Positions 1 to 8,339 are shown, counted from the stretch's first letter. The stretch is 64,000 bases of DNA from Flavobacterium phycosphaerae (GCF_010119235.1 NZ_JAAATZ010000001.1:1456501-1520500); one strand, 5' to 3'. Notes: generated by a model not told the origin, from the letters alone. A program made the numbers and translations.

Positions 1-702
1 TCCTATAACAATAGTAGTCGAATCCGCTTTGAATTGTTGGATGAAATCCAAGGAATTGTCTCTTTCTAAGATGGAAACAACCCGGTCAAAACGCGTATCT
101 CCGGAGATTTTTATATTTTGATAGCCTAAAGATTGCAGTCGTTTTTTGGAACTTTCGTTTTGTACAAAGAAGTAGTCGAAGGTTTTCAAAGCGTTACGGT
201 AAAAACCACCATACCATTTAAAAAAGGCCTGGTTCTCTCTGAAAATCCCAGAAATCAAATAGGTTTTGACGGCAGCTTTTTTCAATTCGTTCAAATAATT
301 AGGCCAATATTCGTATTTGATGAAAAACACCAACTCAGGGTGAACGAGTTTTAGAAATAGTGTCGCATTACTTTTAGTATCTAAAGGCAAATACACCGTG
401 ACATCAGCAATAGTATTGTTTTTTCGGACTTCATATCCGGAAGGCGAAAAGAAAGTCAGTATAATTTTATGAGTGGGGAATGCTTGTTTGATGCCTTCCA
501 TTACGGGTAAGCCTTGTTCAAATTCGCCCAGAGAAGCCGCATGAAACCATATGGTTTGGTCTCCCGGGTTGATTTGGTTGGCCAATGTTTCAAAAACGTT
601 TTTTCGACCGTCAACAAACAGCTTGATTTTGGGACTGAAAAGCGCCAACAATTTCACAAGCTGCGAAGCCAAAACCAGCAATAGATTGTATAGTAAAAAC
701 AT
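1..702 (-). CDS. waaA: 3-deoxy-D-manno-octulosonic acid (Kdo) transferase, 3' end outside window
   Basis: Leftward gene with 234 codons in the window; the C-terminal part lies beyond position 1. WaaA transfers Kdo from CMP-Kdo to lipid IV-A at the inner membrane during lipopolysaccharide core synthesis. The visible part is the N-terminal half of a GT-B glycosyltransferase: a hydrophobic anchor in the first 25 residues, a basic KLFVDGRKNVF stretch, the family motif WFHAASLGEFEQG with the catalytic glutamate, and the segments FFIKYEYWPN and ISGDTRFDRV. The start is the ATG at 700-702; an in-frame stop lies seven codons upstream. It is transcribed divergently from the aminotransferase. Full members are about 410 residues. 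The family assignment is secure; the number of Kdo residues added cannot be read. Confidence 0.93.
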   Translation of the reverse strand, partial: MFLLYNLLLVLASQLVKLLALFSPKIKLFVDGRKNVFETLANQINPGDQTIWFHAASLGEFEQGLPVMEGIKQAFPTHKIILTFFSPSGYEVRKNNTIADVTVYLPLDTKSNATLFLKLVHPELVFFIKYEYWPNYLNELKKAAVKTYLISGIFRENQAFFKWYGGFYRNALKTFDYFFVQNESSKKRLQSLGYQNIKISGDTRFDRVVSILERDNSLDFIQQFKADSTTIVIG

Positions 703-769
703 CCACAAAATTTTGATGCGCTAAAATACGTTTCTTTTATGGAATAGGATATTCTACTTTAGAATTTGT

Positions 770-777
770 TACTTTTG
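770..777 (+). promoter_or_regulatory. -7 promoter element for the sugar aminotransferase
   Basis: TACTTTTG matches the Bacteroidota sigma-A -7 consensus TAnnTTTG and lies 21 bases before the ATG at 799. No good -33 TTG is visible at the usual distance. It also argues against the upstream in-frame start at 766. Confidence 0.5.
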
Positions 778-798
778 CTACTCATAATTTTTAAAAAC

Positions 799-1929
799 AT
801 GAGAAAGATTCAAATGGTTGACTTAAAAAGTCAATACGATAAAATAAAAGACACTGTTAACGCTTCGATTCAGGAAGTTTTAGACACCACCACTTATATT
901 AACGGGCCATTAGTGCACGAATTTCAAAAGAATTTAGAGGACTATTTAGACGTAAAACACGTTATTCCTTGTGCTAACGGAACCGATGCACTTCAAATTG
1001 CCATGATGGGCTTGGACTTAAAACCGGGCGATGAGGTGATTACTGCTGATTTTACCTTTGCGGCTACGGTAGAAGTGATTGCTTTATTGCAGTTAACGCC
1101 GGTTTTAGTGGATGTGGATGTGGTGAATATGAACATTTCTATAGAAGCTATTAAGAAAGCAATTACGCCAAAAACCAAAGCCATTGTTCCGGTGCATTTA
1201 TTCGGAAGAGCGGCCAATATGGAAGCAATTATGGCCATTGCTAAAGAGCATAATTTATACGTAATTGAAGATAATGCCCAAGCGATTGGCGCCAATTGTA
1301 AATTCTCAGACGGTACGAAAAAGAAAGCCGGAACCATCGGTCATGTGGCTTCAACATCGTTTTTCCCTTCTAAAAACTTAGGATGTTATGGTGATGGTGG
1401 GGCTATTTTTACCAATGACGATGCTTTAGCACACAAAATCAGAGGGATTGTAAATCACGGTATGTATGTGCGTTACCACCATGATGTAGTAGGTGTGAAC
1501 TCCCGTTTGGATAGTATACAAGCCGGTGTTTTGAATGCCAAATTACCATTGTTGGATGCCTATGGAAAAGCCCGTCAGGATGCTGCTCGTAAATATTCGG
1601 CAGCGTTTGAAGGACATAAAAACATCATAGCGCCAACCATTTGCGCCAACTGTGATTGCCATGTATTCCATCAGTATACTTTAAGAATTATTGATGCTGA
1701 CAGAAACGGCTTGATGGAACATTTATTAGCTCAAGGTATTCCGTGTGCTATTTATTATCCGATTCCGTTGCATTCCCAAAAAGCGTATGCTGATACAAGG
1801 TATAAGGAAGAAGATTTTCCTGTAACGAACCAATTGGTAAAAGAAGTTATCTCGTTGCCAATGCACACCGAATTAGACGACGAGCAAATTAAATTTATTA
1901 CCGATAGCGTTTTAGCGTTTTTCAACTAA
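799..1929 (+). CDS. DegT/DnrJ/EryC1/StrS family sugar aminotransferase
   Basis: A 376-residue PLP-dependent aminotransferase of the family that aminates keto-sugar nucleotides for surface polysaccharides. The fold-type I markers are present: substrate loop ANGTDAL near 59-65, the PLP-ring Asp in VIEDNAQA (Asp158), and the Schiff-base lysine Lys192 in SFFPSKNLGCYGDGG. The C-terminal HQYTLRI and PIPLHSQKAY segments are typical. The closest characterised type is probably WbpE/WlbC-like (UDP-2-acetamido-3-keto-hexuronate aminotransferase), but substrate is an inference. The start is the ATG at 799; an upstream TTG at 766 would overlap the -7 box. It appears co-transcribed with the small membrane protein and galE, which supports a sugar-nucleotide role. 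Confidence 0.9.
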   Translation: MRKIQMVDLKSQYDKIKDTVNASIQEVLDTTTYINGPLVHEFQKNLEDYLDVKHVIPCANGTDALQIAMMGLDLKPGDEVITADFTFAATVEVIALLQLTPVLVDVDVVNMNISIEAIKKAITPKTKAIVPVHLFGRAANMEAIMAIAKEHNLYVIEDNAQAIGANCKFSDGTKKKAGTIGHVASTSFFPSKNLGCYGDGGAIFTNDDALAHKIRGIVNHGMYVRYHHDVVGVNSRLDSIQAGVLNAKLPLLDAYGKARQDAARKYSAAFEGHKNIIAPTICANCDCHVFHQYTLRIIDADRNGLMEHLLAQGIPCAIYYPIPLHSQKAYADTRYKEEDFPVTNQLVKEVISLPMHTELDDEQIKFITDSVLAFFN

Positions 1930-1932
1930 AAA

Positions 1933-2073
1933 ATGGAACAAGGAAACAAAAAGTTATATACCCAGATAGTGATTTTTATTGTAGTTTTTGCCGTTGCTTT
2001 TTTAGGAACGCAATATGTTATGAAACAGTTTAAGGCAAAAGCCGGTGTAGAAACAAACGAACCAAAAAAATAG
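1933..2073 (+). CDS. Small single-span membrane protein, 46 aa
   Basis: A 46-codon gene that starts three bases after the aminotransferase stop and ends two bases before the galE ATG, so all three genes are probably on one transcript. It has a short charged N-terminus, one hydrophobic segment (about residues 11-26, QIVIFIVVFAVAFLG) and a basic, polar tail ending TNEPKK. This is the layout of a tiny inner-membrane protein. I do not recognise a family. The tight spacing on both sides and the clean membrane helix support it being real. Confidence 0.65.
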   Translation: MEQGNKKLYTQIVIFIVVFAVAFLGTQYVMKQFKAKAGVETNEPKK

Positions 2074-2075
2074 AA

Positions 2076-3089
2076 ATGAAAATAGTAGTAACCGGAGGCC
2101 TGGGCTTTATTGGGTCGCATACGGTAGTAGAATTACAAAATCAAGGATTTGATGTAGTGGCTGTCGACAATCTTTCTAATTCGTCTATAACGGTTTTAGA
2201 CGGAATAGCAAAGATCACAGGAACCAAACCGCTCTTCGAAAATATTGATTTAAGAGATAAAGCAGTCGTTCATGATTTTTTCAAAAGACACAATGATACG
2301 GTGGGAGTTATTCACTTTGCTGCTTCTAAAGCGGTGGGAGAGAGTGTCGAAAACCCATTGTTGTACTACGAAAACAACATCAATGCTTTGGTGTATGTGT
2401 TGCAGGAGTTAACAGCTTTGCCACAAGCCAACTTCATTTTCAGTTCGTCGTGTACGGTTTACGGTCAAGCCGAAACCATGCCGATTACCGAGGATGCCTC
2501 CATACAACCGGCCATTTCTCCTTATGGGAATACCAAACAAATAGGGGAAGAAATCATTACAGATACTGCCAAAGCCACTCATTTAAACTCTATATTGTTG
2601 CGTTATTTCAACCCGATTGGCGCCCATTCGAGTGCCATTATTGGCGAATTGCCTATTGGAGTTCCGCAAAACTTAGTGCCTTTTATTACGCAAACGGCTA
2701 TGGGGTTACGCGAAAAGCTGTCAGTTTTCGGTAATGATTATCCAACGCCGGACGGAACTTGTATTCGAGACTATATTCATGTCGTGGATTTAGCCAAAGC
2801 GCATGTAGTGGCTTTACAGCGATTGCTTACTAAACAAAACGCAGCAAAAGTAGAAACCTTTAACTTGGGTACCGGCACCGGTAGCTCTGTTTTGGAAGTG
2901 ATTCAGGCGTTTGAAAAAGTATCCGGACAAAAATTAAACTATCAAATAGTGGCCCGTAGAGAAGGCGATATTACTGCGGCTTATGCCAATACGGATAAAG
3001 CTAACCAAGTTTTGGGTTGGAAAGCGGAAACTTCGTTAGAAGAGGCTTTAGCTTCTGCCTGGCAATGGGAACAAAAAATAAGAAGTTAA
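2076..3089 (+). CDS. galE: UDP-glucose 4-epimerase
   Basis: A 337-residue extended short-chain dehydrogenase that interconverts UDP-glucose and UDP-galactose using tightly bound NAD+. The Rossmann motif GGLGFIGSH is at residues 7-15, the catalytic Ser lies in FSSSCTVYG (about 122-130), and the YxxxK pair is Tyr150/Lys154 in SPYGNTK. The segments RYFNPIGAH and YPTPDGTCIRDYIHVVDLA are the signature of true GalE rather than a generic epimerase. Length is normal (about 338). It follows the aminotransferase and small membrane protein and is followed by a hairpin terminator. Confidence 0.95.
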   Translation: MKIVVTGGLGFIGSHTVVELQNQGFDVVAVDNLSNSSITVLDGIAKITGTKPLFENIDLRDKAVVHDFFKRHNDTVGVIHFAASKAVGESVENPLLYYENNINALVYVLQELTALPQANFIFSSSCTVYGQAETMPITEDASIQPAISPYGNTKQIGEEIITDTAKATHLNSILLRYFNPIGAHSSAIIGELPIGVPQNLVPFITQTAMGLREKLSVFGNDYPTPDGTCIRDYIHVVDLAKAHVVALQRLLTKQNAAKVETFNLGTGTGSSVLEVIQAFEKVSGQKLNYQIVARREGDITAAYANTDKANQVLGWKAETSLEEALASAWQWEQKIRS

Positions 3090-3103
3090 CCTTCAGACTT
3101 ACC

Positions 3104-3138
3104 ATAAAAAAAGCCCTCAATCATTGAGGGCTTTTTTG
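3104..3138. terminator. Bidirectional intrinsic terminator, galE / small lipoprotein
   Basis: A 9-bp perfect stem (AGCCCTCAA at 3112-3120 with TTGAGGGCT at 3124-3132) and a 3-base loop, with an A tract on the left and a T tract on the right. It sits between convergent genes and can serve both. Confidence 0.9.
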
Positions 3139-3139
3139 T

Positions 3140-3391
3140 TTATTTCTTAACGGATTCCTGAACCTTTTTGGCTCCTTCTTCTACTTTTTCAGCGCCTTTG
3201 GCCACGGCATCTTTGACTTTGGCTTTTGCGGTGTCAATAGCAGTTTCTGCTTTTTCGGTTACGGTATCAATTTTTTGTTCTACTTCGGTACCGATAGCGT
3301 CTTTGGCATCCTCTATTTTTTCTTTGGTTTTATCCTGACAGGAAACTAAGGCAACGGCGATAAAGGCCGCTGTTAAGATTGTTTTTTTCAT
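3140..3391 (-). CDS. Small Lys/Ala/Glu-rich lipoprotein
   Basis: An 83-residue protein with a lipoprotein signal peptide: MKK, a hydrophobic stretch, then VALVSC with the acylated Cys at residue 18. The mature part is almost all Lys, Ala, Glu, Asp, Thr and Val in heptad-like order, so it should form one long amphipathic helix. It resembles the helical YtxH/apolipoprotein-like small proteins common in Flavobacteria. I cannot name a function. It shares the bidirectional terminator with galE. An envelope or stress role is only a guess. Confidence 0.8.
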   Translation of the reverse strand: MKKTILTAAFIAVALVSCQDKTKEKIEDAKDAIGTEVEQKIDTVTEKAETAIDTAKAKVKDAVAKGAEKVEEGAKKVQESVKK

Positions 3392-3403
3392 AGTATGATT
3401 GAT

Positions 3404-4840
3404 TTAATTTTTAATAATCTTTTCGGTAATTCGTGCTATAGCATTATCCAAAGTTAAAAAATAAATGCCATTTGAAAGCCCTGCTACTGAAAAAGACTTT
3501 TCAAGTTTGTTGTTTTCAATACTGATATTTTCTGTCCCGATAACTTGCCCGGTAACGGTACTCAAACGATAGGTGTACTTTCCGTTTTCTAAATCGTTTC
3601 CAATTAACATAAATTCATTAGAGGTTGGATTGGGAAATACCTTGAGTGTTCGGGTATAAGAAACATCATTCGTTCCTAACGAATGGGTAATGGTAAACCC
3701 TTTGGAACAAGTAACTCCATTGTATGTTGCTTCAAAAGTATAGTTGCCGTCGGTGGTGGGTAATAGTTTTGAAAAGCCCAAATAGCTTATTTTGTTTAAA
3801 GTGGGTACGGTATAGGTCCAGGTGTTGAAAGTGGTGTTGTTAGGATTGACAATTCGCATGGTTAGTACTGAGCTGACCGGAATTTCTCTTAGAAAAACAT
3901 AAAACTTAGCATAACCGGCCGGCAAACCATCACCTTGAAACGGAATTACATAGGTGTCACTTTCGTTAGGTGTTTCAGTAGTTGGGCAACCCGGCATTAC
4001 ATTGTCGGTGGTATTGACTGATACTTTCATAATGGTCGGGTCGGTATGTGGTTTTTGAGCCGCCCACCAAGAAGTAGCGTTTAAGGTATTGCAAGCCCCG
4101 GCAAAAGGATCTTTGTAAGTGGTATTGGAACTGCCTGACCAAATTTCAAAATGAAGATGTGGTCCCGAAGCACTGCCTGAACTGCCCACTACACCCAAGT
4201 ATTCGCCGGCAACGACGGTTTGTCCTACTGCTTTACCGGTGACCGAATCTTTCTTCATGTGCCAATAAAGTGCATAACTTCCATCGGCATGTTGGATGAT
4301 AATTGAATTGGCTGTCAGCGTATTGCTGGAGCAATTACGGTCGAAGTTCCCATCGGCTTTTTGAATGATGGTGCCGGGTGCTGCAGCAATGACCTCAATT
4401 TGACTGTTGTCCATTTTATAAAAAGCATAGGGCCAAATGGCAATATCAGTGCCGTGATGTCCGTCGTAGGTATTGGTGCCACAATCAAAATCTTGAATGG
4501 AAGTGGTAGCGGTATTTTGGTCAACATAAGCCCCGATAAAGTGGTAAGCACATTGGGTGAATCCACTGGCGGGTTTCAGGGGCCAACTTAATGATGTGGT
4601 TAGTGTGTTTCTGTTGGCTTTGTTATCAAAGGAGAATCTCTTCAGGTTATTACTCACTTCTTGGTTTAAAACCGCATAGTCTTGAGCGCTGATACAGGGG
4701 TGCTGCGCGTCATTTTTCGGAAAAGCATAGCCACCATCCACTTGAAAATCGGTAGTGTTGTTTTGGGCTTGGAGTAGGAAGGAAGCCATCAACATGAAAT
4801 TAAAACCTACTACTTTGAATATTTTGGGTATATTTTTCAT
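3404..4840 (-). CDS. Secreted M23 family metallopeptidase with T9SS sorting domain
   Basis: A 478-residue secreted protein. It has a signal peptide (about 1-25, ending LLQAQ), then a LytM/M23 peptidase domain (about 85-270). Zinc ligands are visible as HHGTD (128-132) and HLH (228-230, in SGPHLHFEIW), with the third catalytic His in YWHMK near 194. M23 enzymes usually cut peptidoglycan cross-links or glycine-rich peptides. A middle beta-sandwich region follows, and a type A T9SS C-terminal domain (from about KVFPNPTSNEF to the end) directs export through the type IX system and cell-surface attachment. Whether it acts on its own wall or on other bacteria cannot be told. Confidence 0.9.
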   Translation of the reverse strand: MKNIPKIFKVVGFNFMLMASFLLQAQNNTTDFQVDGGYAFPKNDAQHPCISAQDYAVLNQEVSNNLKRFSFDNKANRNTLTTSLSWPLKPASGFTQCAYHFIGAYVDQNTATTSIQDFDCGTNTYDGHHGTDIAIWPYAFYKMDNSQIEVIAAAPGTIIQKADGNFDRNCSSNTLTANSIIIQHADGSYALYWHMKKDSVTGKAVGQTVVAGEYLGVVGSSGSASGPHLHFEIWSGSSNTTYKDPFAGACNTLNATSWWAAQKPHTDPTIMKVSVNTTDNVMPGCPTTETPNESDTYVIPFQGDGLPAGYAKFYVFLREIPVSSVLTMRIVNPNNTTFNTWTYTVPTLNKISYLGFSKLLPTTDGNYTFEATYNGVTCSKGFTITHSLGTNDVSYTRTLKVFPNPTSNEFMLIGNDLENGKYTYRLSTVTGQVIGTENISIENNKLEKSFSVAGLSNGIYFLTLDNAIARITEKIIKN

Positions 4841-4871
4841 AGTTTATCTGTTTAATTGTCAAGTAAATGTA

Positions 4872-4908
4872 ATTAAAAAATCCCCACAACTTTCGTCATG
4901 AGGATTTA
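4872..4908 (-). terminator. Probable fabD terminator
   Basis: An imperfect stem (AAATCC at 4878-4883 with GGATTT at 4902-4907, plus inner CA/TG pairs) followed on the minus strand by six T. It lies just after the fabD stop. Confidence 0.55.
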
Positions 4909-4926
4909 AATTTTTATTGGAAGTTA

Positions 4927-5796
4927 TTAAGCTGAAATAGTTTCTACTTCACGGTCAATTTTATTGACTAAGCCTACTAATACTTTTCCCGGGCCTACTT
5001 CAGTGAAGCTAGTGGCGCCGTCTTTAATCATTTGTTGTACCGATTGTGTCCATCGTACCGGAGCGGTCAATTGGATGATTAAGTTCTTTTTGATTTCGTT
5101 GGCGTCAGCCACGGCACTGGCGGTTACGTTTTGATATACCGGGCAGCTTGGGGTGTTGAACGTAGTCGCTTCGATAGCGGCGGCTAATTCTTCCCGAGCC
5201 GGTTCCATCATAGGAGAGTGAAAAGCACCACCTACAGGTAATAATAAGGCTCTTTTGGCGCCGGCTTCTTTCATTTTTTCGCAGGCTGCTTCAACAGCTT
5301 TGAATTCTCCTGAGATTACTAATTGACCGGGACAGTTGTAGTTGGCTGCCACCACTACGCCGTCAACTGCAGCACAAACTTCTTCCACTATTGTATCGTC
5401 TAGTCCTAAAACGGCTGCCATGGTTGAGGGAGTGATTTCACAGGCTTTTTGCATGGCCAAGGCACGTTGGGATACCAGTTTTAATCCGTCTTCAAAGGAT
5501 AGTGTGCCATTGGCAACTAAAGCGGAAAACTCGCCCAGTGAATGACCGGCTACCATATCGGGTTGTATGTTTAACGTTTTGGCTAAGATTACCGAGTGTA
5601 AAAATACGGCCGGTTGGGTTACTTTGGTTTCTTTCAATTCTTCTGCAGTGCCTTCAAACATGATGTCGGTGATGCGGAAACCTAATATTTCATTGGCTTG
5701 CTCAAAAAGTTCTTTGGCCAGAGGCGAGTTTTCATATAAGTCTTTACCCATTCCGGTAAATTGTGCCCCTTGTCCAGGGAAAACGTATGCTTTCAT
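4927..5796 (-). CDS. fabD: Malonyl-CoA:ACP transacylase
   Basis: A 289-residue enzyme that loads malonyl groups from CoA onto acyl carrier protein for fatty acid elongation in the cytoplasm. The oxyanion-hole motif GQGAQ is at residues 8-12, the nucleophile Ser86 is in GHSLGE, and the catalytic His193 is in AFHSPMM. The C-terminal VGPGKVLVGLV is typical. Length matches the family. It stands apart from other fab genes, with the redox gene cluster upstream on the same strand. Confidence 0.96.
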   Translation of the reverse strand: MKAYVFPGQGAQFTGMGKDLYENSPLAKELFEQANEILGFRITDIMFEGTAEELKETKVTQPAVFLHSVILAKTLNIQPDMVAGHSLGEFSALVANGTLSFEDGLKLVSQRALAMQKACEITPSTMAAVLGLDDTIVEEVCAAVDGVVVAANYNCPGQLVISGEFKAVEAACEKMKEAGAKRALLLPVGGAFHSPMMEPAREELAAAIEATTFNTPSCPVYQNVTASAVADANEIKKNLIIQLTAPVRWTQSVQQMIKDGATSFTEVGPGKVLVGLVNKIDREVETISA

Positions 5797-5834
5797 TGTA
5801 CTGGTTTTATTATTTTGAACGACAAAAATAGGAA

Positions 5835-6365
5835 TTAAATTTCAATAGCACGGATAATCGCCAACAACTGATTGTTGAGTTCGGGGTTGGTGATGCCTTT
5901 GCCACTTTCAAAGTTTTCGTTGAAGCTTGGCAACGAAAAACTACCCTTTACGACTCCCCCTTGAAAGGGCATTCGCTTTACCGCTATATCCAAAACAGCA
6001 CTACCTCCTCGGGCTCCGGGAGAAGTGGCCAACAAGAGCATGGGTTTTTCCTGAAAGGTTTTGCCGTTGATGCGCGACATCCAATCGAGTATGTTCTTGA
6101 AAGCGGTCGTATAGGCGCCGTTGTTTTCGGCAAAAGAAATCAGAATTAAGTCGGCACCGCCAATCTTATCGTAAAAATCATTTGCCGGCTGTGGAATCCC
6201 ATTGTCTCTTTCTCTGTCTTTGGAATAGATGGGCATTTCGTAATCATTCAAATCCAACAGTTCTACAGTAGTATTTTCAAACTGCTTAGAAGCATAGGAA
6301 GCCAGTTGTTTATTGATGGAGTCGCTGCTGTTGGAAGCCCCAAAAGCCAGTATCTTTTTACTCAT
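5835..6365 (-). CDS. NAD(P)H-dependent FMN reductase family oxidoreductase
   Basis: A 176-residue flavodoxin-like oxidoreductase (FMN_red family). The N-terminal phosphate-binding loop AFGASNSSDSINKQLA and the flavin loop TSPGARGGSAVLD are clear. Such enzymes reduce FMN, quinones or azo compounds with NAD(P)H. The start is the ATG at 6363-6365, which gives the usual MSKKILAFGAS beginning; a longer frame upstream would overlap the 4Fe-4S gene. It is the last gene of a leftward group with a 4Fe-4S protein, OsmC, a GNAT and pirin, which suggests a shared role in thiol, quinone or electrophile stress. Confidence 0.87.
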   Translation of the reverse strand: MSKKILAFGASNSSDSINKQLASYASKQFENTTVELLDLNDYEMPIYSKDRERDNGIPQPANDFYDKIGGADLILISFAENNGAYTTAFKNILDWMSRINGKTFQEKPMLLLATSPGARGGSAVLDIAVKRMPFQGGVVKGSFSLPSFNENFESGKGITNPELNNQLLAIIRAIEI

Positions 6366-6400
6366 AGTGTCGTGTTTTATGCGTTTGTGAAAGCGGGTTT

Positions 6401-6630
6401 TTATTTTTCCCCGTTTAAATAATAGGTCAAAGCCCCGGACGGACATTTGTTAATCGTTTCGATGATCTTTTCGGTGGTCGAACCTTCGGGGTAATCCAAG
6501 GTTTCTCTTTGGGTTTGAACACATCGGGATTGTTCTTTACGCAATTGGCCGAATGGATGCATTTGCCCGATTGCCACACTATGGTTACTTCGCCATTGGT
6601 GTATTCTTTGGTAAGGTCGTTTGGATTCAT
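6401..6630 (-). pseudogene. Divergent 4Fe-4S mono-cluster protein, frameshifted by one base
   Basis: The N-terminal part (from the ATG at 6628-6630) reads GKCIHSANCVKNNPDVFKP and PWITP. The C-terminal part, in another frame, reads EGSTTEKIIETINKCPSGAL. Together they make one 76-residue Fer4_19-type protein with Cys residues for one 4Fe-4S cluster. Adding one base to the run G4 at 6488-6491 (C4 on the coding strand) joins them as PWITPEGSTTEKII with no loss. It begins one base after the OsmC stop. It is either a sequencing error or a recent lesion; an error is more likely given six similar cases in the window. Confidence 0.82.
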
Positions 6631-6631
6631 G

Positions 6632-7039
6632 TTAAATGGTGGTGTTAATAGTTATATTGTTTTTCAGAATCTTTGAAATAGGGCATTTCTCGGCAATCAG
6701 GAGCAAGCGTTCTCTTTGCTCGTCGCTGATATTGGTCGAAAACGTGATGGTTCTGGAAATGCTCGTTAGTAATTCGGGATTCATTTCCTGAGCCAAATTG
6801 AGTGAGATGTTGATTTCGGGTATGTCCCATCCTTTGCGGTCAATATACATCCGCAAGGTTGATAAAGTGCAGCCCGCCAAAGAAGCCAAGAATGTCGAAA
6901 AGGGGTCGGGGCCTATATTTTGCCCACCCACACTTTCCGGTTCATCCATCAGCAGAGTGCCGTTACGCCAGGAAATGGTACACAAGTATTTTTGCATGCC
7001 TATTTTTCCTTCCACATTGTTTTCTAAAAGATTAGCCAT
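6632..7039 (-). CDS. OsmC family protein
   Basis: A 135-residue OsmC/Ohr-like protein. The two redox cysteines of the family are seen in SLAGCTLSTLRMY and in AEKCPISKIL. OsmC and Ohr proteins reduce organic hydroperoxides through a Cys pair; this sequence is closer to the YhfA/OsmC side than to Ohr, so substrate is uncertain. It sits between a GNAT and a 4Fe-4S protein gene, in a leftward cluster of small redox proteins. Confidence 0.9.
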   Translation of the reverse strand: MANLLENNVEGKIGMQKYLCTISWRNGTLLMDEPESVGGQNIGPDPFSTFLASLAGCTLSTLRMYIDRKGWDIPEINISLNLAQEMNPELLTSISRTITFSTNISDEQRERLLLIAEKCPISKILKNNITINTTI

Positions 7040-7074
7040 AGTTATTTTTAATAAATTAATCTTTCCCGGGTTGA

Positions 7075-7359
7075 TTATAAAACATCTCTAAATTCGGGAA
7101 CTTTATCGAGTACACTTTTGGCGAAGGGACAAAGCGGAATGATTTTGATGCCGTTTTCGCGGGCGTATTCTACAGCTTTGGTGACCATTTTTTTGCCGAA
7201 ACCCTTGCCTTCGTTGCCTGGATTTACTTCGGTGTGGTCGATAATGATTTGTTTTTCTCCGGCAAAGACAAAGGTCATCATGGCTTCGTGTTTGCCATCG
7301 ACATCAATATAGAAAACGCCTTTATTGCCGTCGATTTTTAGTTGTACTTCGTTGTTCAT
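7075..7359 (-). CDS. Short GNAT family N-acetyltransferase (YidJ-like)
   Basis: A 94-residue minimal GCN5-related acetyltransferase. The acetyl-CoA loop is visible as NEGKGFGKKMVTKAVEYAREN, preceded by IDHTEVNPG and followed by IIPLCPFAKSVLDK, the standard ending of the short COG2388 subfamily, which lacks the N-terminal strands of full-size GNATs. The substrate is unknown. The gene lies between pirin and OsmC on the same strand; a hairpin terminator separates it from pirin. Confidence 0.87.
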   Translation of the reverse strand: MNNEVQLKIDGNKGVFYIDVDGKHEAMMTFVFAGEKQIIIDHTEVNPGNEGKGFGKKMVTKAVEYARENGIKIIPLCPFAKSVLDKVPEFRDVL

Positions 7360-7370
7360 GTTGTTGGGTT

Positions 7371-7410
7371 TAAAAAAACCTGCAAGTGTTTATGCCCTTG
7401 CAGGTTTTAA
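7371..7410 (-). terminator. Intrinsic terminator after the pirin gene
   Basis: A 12-bp perfect stem (AAAACCTGCAAG at 7375-7386 with CTTGCAGGTTTT at 7397-7408), a 10-base loop and a T tract on the minus strand. It follows the pirin stop. Confidence 0.88.
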
Positions 7411-7411
7411 A

Positions 7412-8128
7412 TTATTGTATCATTGGTACTTCCATCAAAAGGATTTCGGCTTCAGTAGTAGCTTCAAAGGTTACGGTATCAAAATCGGTGATGCCTAAAC
7501 CATCGCGTTGTTCTAATTCCTGACCGTCTACTTTTACGCTTCCTTTGATTACAAAAACGTATAAGCCGTTGCCTTCTTTTTTACGATTGTAGTCTAAGGT
7601 TACCCCTTTGTCTAAATTACCCATGTGGAACCATGCGTCTTGGTGAATCCAAACCCCGGCATCATCTGCGTTGGGTGAAAGGATTTGTTGCAATTGGTTA
7701 TGACGGTCGGTGGTGTCTAATGTAATTTGTTGGTAGCGTGGTTCCACATTGCGGTATTTCGGGAAAACCCATATCTGCAAGAGATTGGTTCGTTTATCGT
7801 GATTCGGGTTGAACTCCGAATGCTGGATTCCGGTACCGGCACTCATGACCTGCACATCACCAAATTTGATTACTTCGGTATTGCCCATGCTGTCTTTGTG
7901 TGCCAAATCGCCTTCAAGCGGAATGGTGATGATTTCCATATTGTCGTGCGGATGCGTTCCGAACCCCATGCCTGAAGCTACAATATCATCGTTTAAGACT
8001 CTAAGTACGCCAAACTGTACGCGGTTTGGGTCGTAGTAACTGGCGAAACTGAAAGTATGGTGTGCGTTTAGCCAACCATGGTCAGCGTGTCCTCTAGTAT
8101 TAGCTTTGTGTAAGATTGTATTTTTCAT
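7412..8128 (-). CDS. Pirin family protein (YhhW-like)
   Basis: A 238-residue bicupin protein. The N-terminal pirin domain has the metal ligands of the family: GTHPHDNMEIITIPLEG and, further on, HSEFNP. The opening ANTRGHADHGWLNAHHTFSFA is diagnostic. Related proteins such as E. coli YhhW have quercetin 2,3-dioxygenase activity; pirins elsewhere act as redox-responsive regulators. The physiological role here is unknown. A Crp/Fnr gene lies upstream on the same strand and small redox proteins lie downstream. Confidence 0.92.
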   Translation of the reverse strand: MKNTILHKANTRGHADHGWLNAHHTFSFASYYDPNRVQFGVLRVLNDDIVASGMGFGTHPHDNMEIITIPLEGDLAHKDSMGNTEVIKFGDVQVMSAGTGIQHSEFNPNHDKRTNLLQIWVFPKYRNVEPRYQQITLDTTDRHNQLQQILSPNADDAGVWIHQDAWFHMGNLDKGVTLDYNRKKEGNGLYVFVIKGSVKVDGQELEQRDGLGITDFDTVTFEATTEAEILLMEVPMIQ

Positions 8129-8278
8129 GATGTATAAATTTACTAATTATTATGATACAAATTTACCATCATGAAAGGTGAAGCGCACTTAATGTAGGTT
8201 AAGAAATGAATTTGTTTTATTAAAATGGCGTTTATTGGTGTTTTTAGGAAGGTAGTTTGTACTGTTTTTGGAGGGGGT

Positions 8279-8339
8279 GTGTCCGATGTGTGTGCGATGT
8301 GTGTCCGATGTTTTAGGTATTTTCATCGGACACACATCG
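8279..8339. repeat. 11-bp triple repeat forming a 16-bp hairpin
   Basis: Three copies of an 11-base unit GTGT(C/G)CGATGT run from 8279 to 8311. The last part, CGATGTGTGTCCGATG (8295-8310), is a perfect 16-bp inverted match to 8324-8339, with a 13-base loop. No T tract follows, so it is not a standard terminator. The rest of the 335-base gap 8129-8463 holds nothing I can identify. Confidence 0.75.

Noticed and set aside
993..1337. Leftward open frame inside the sugar aminotransferase gene
   Set aside because: It lies fully within a well-supported gene on the other strand and has no family features.
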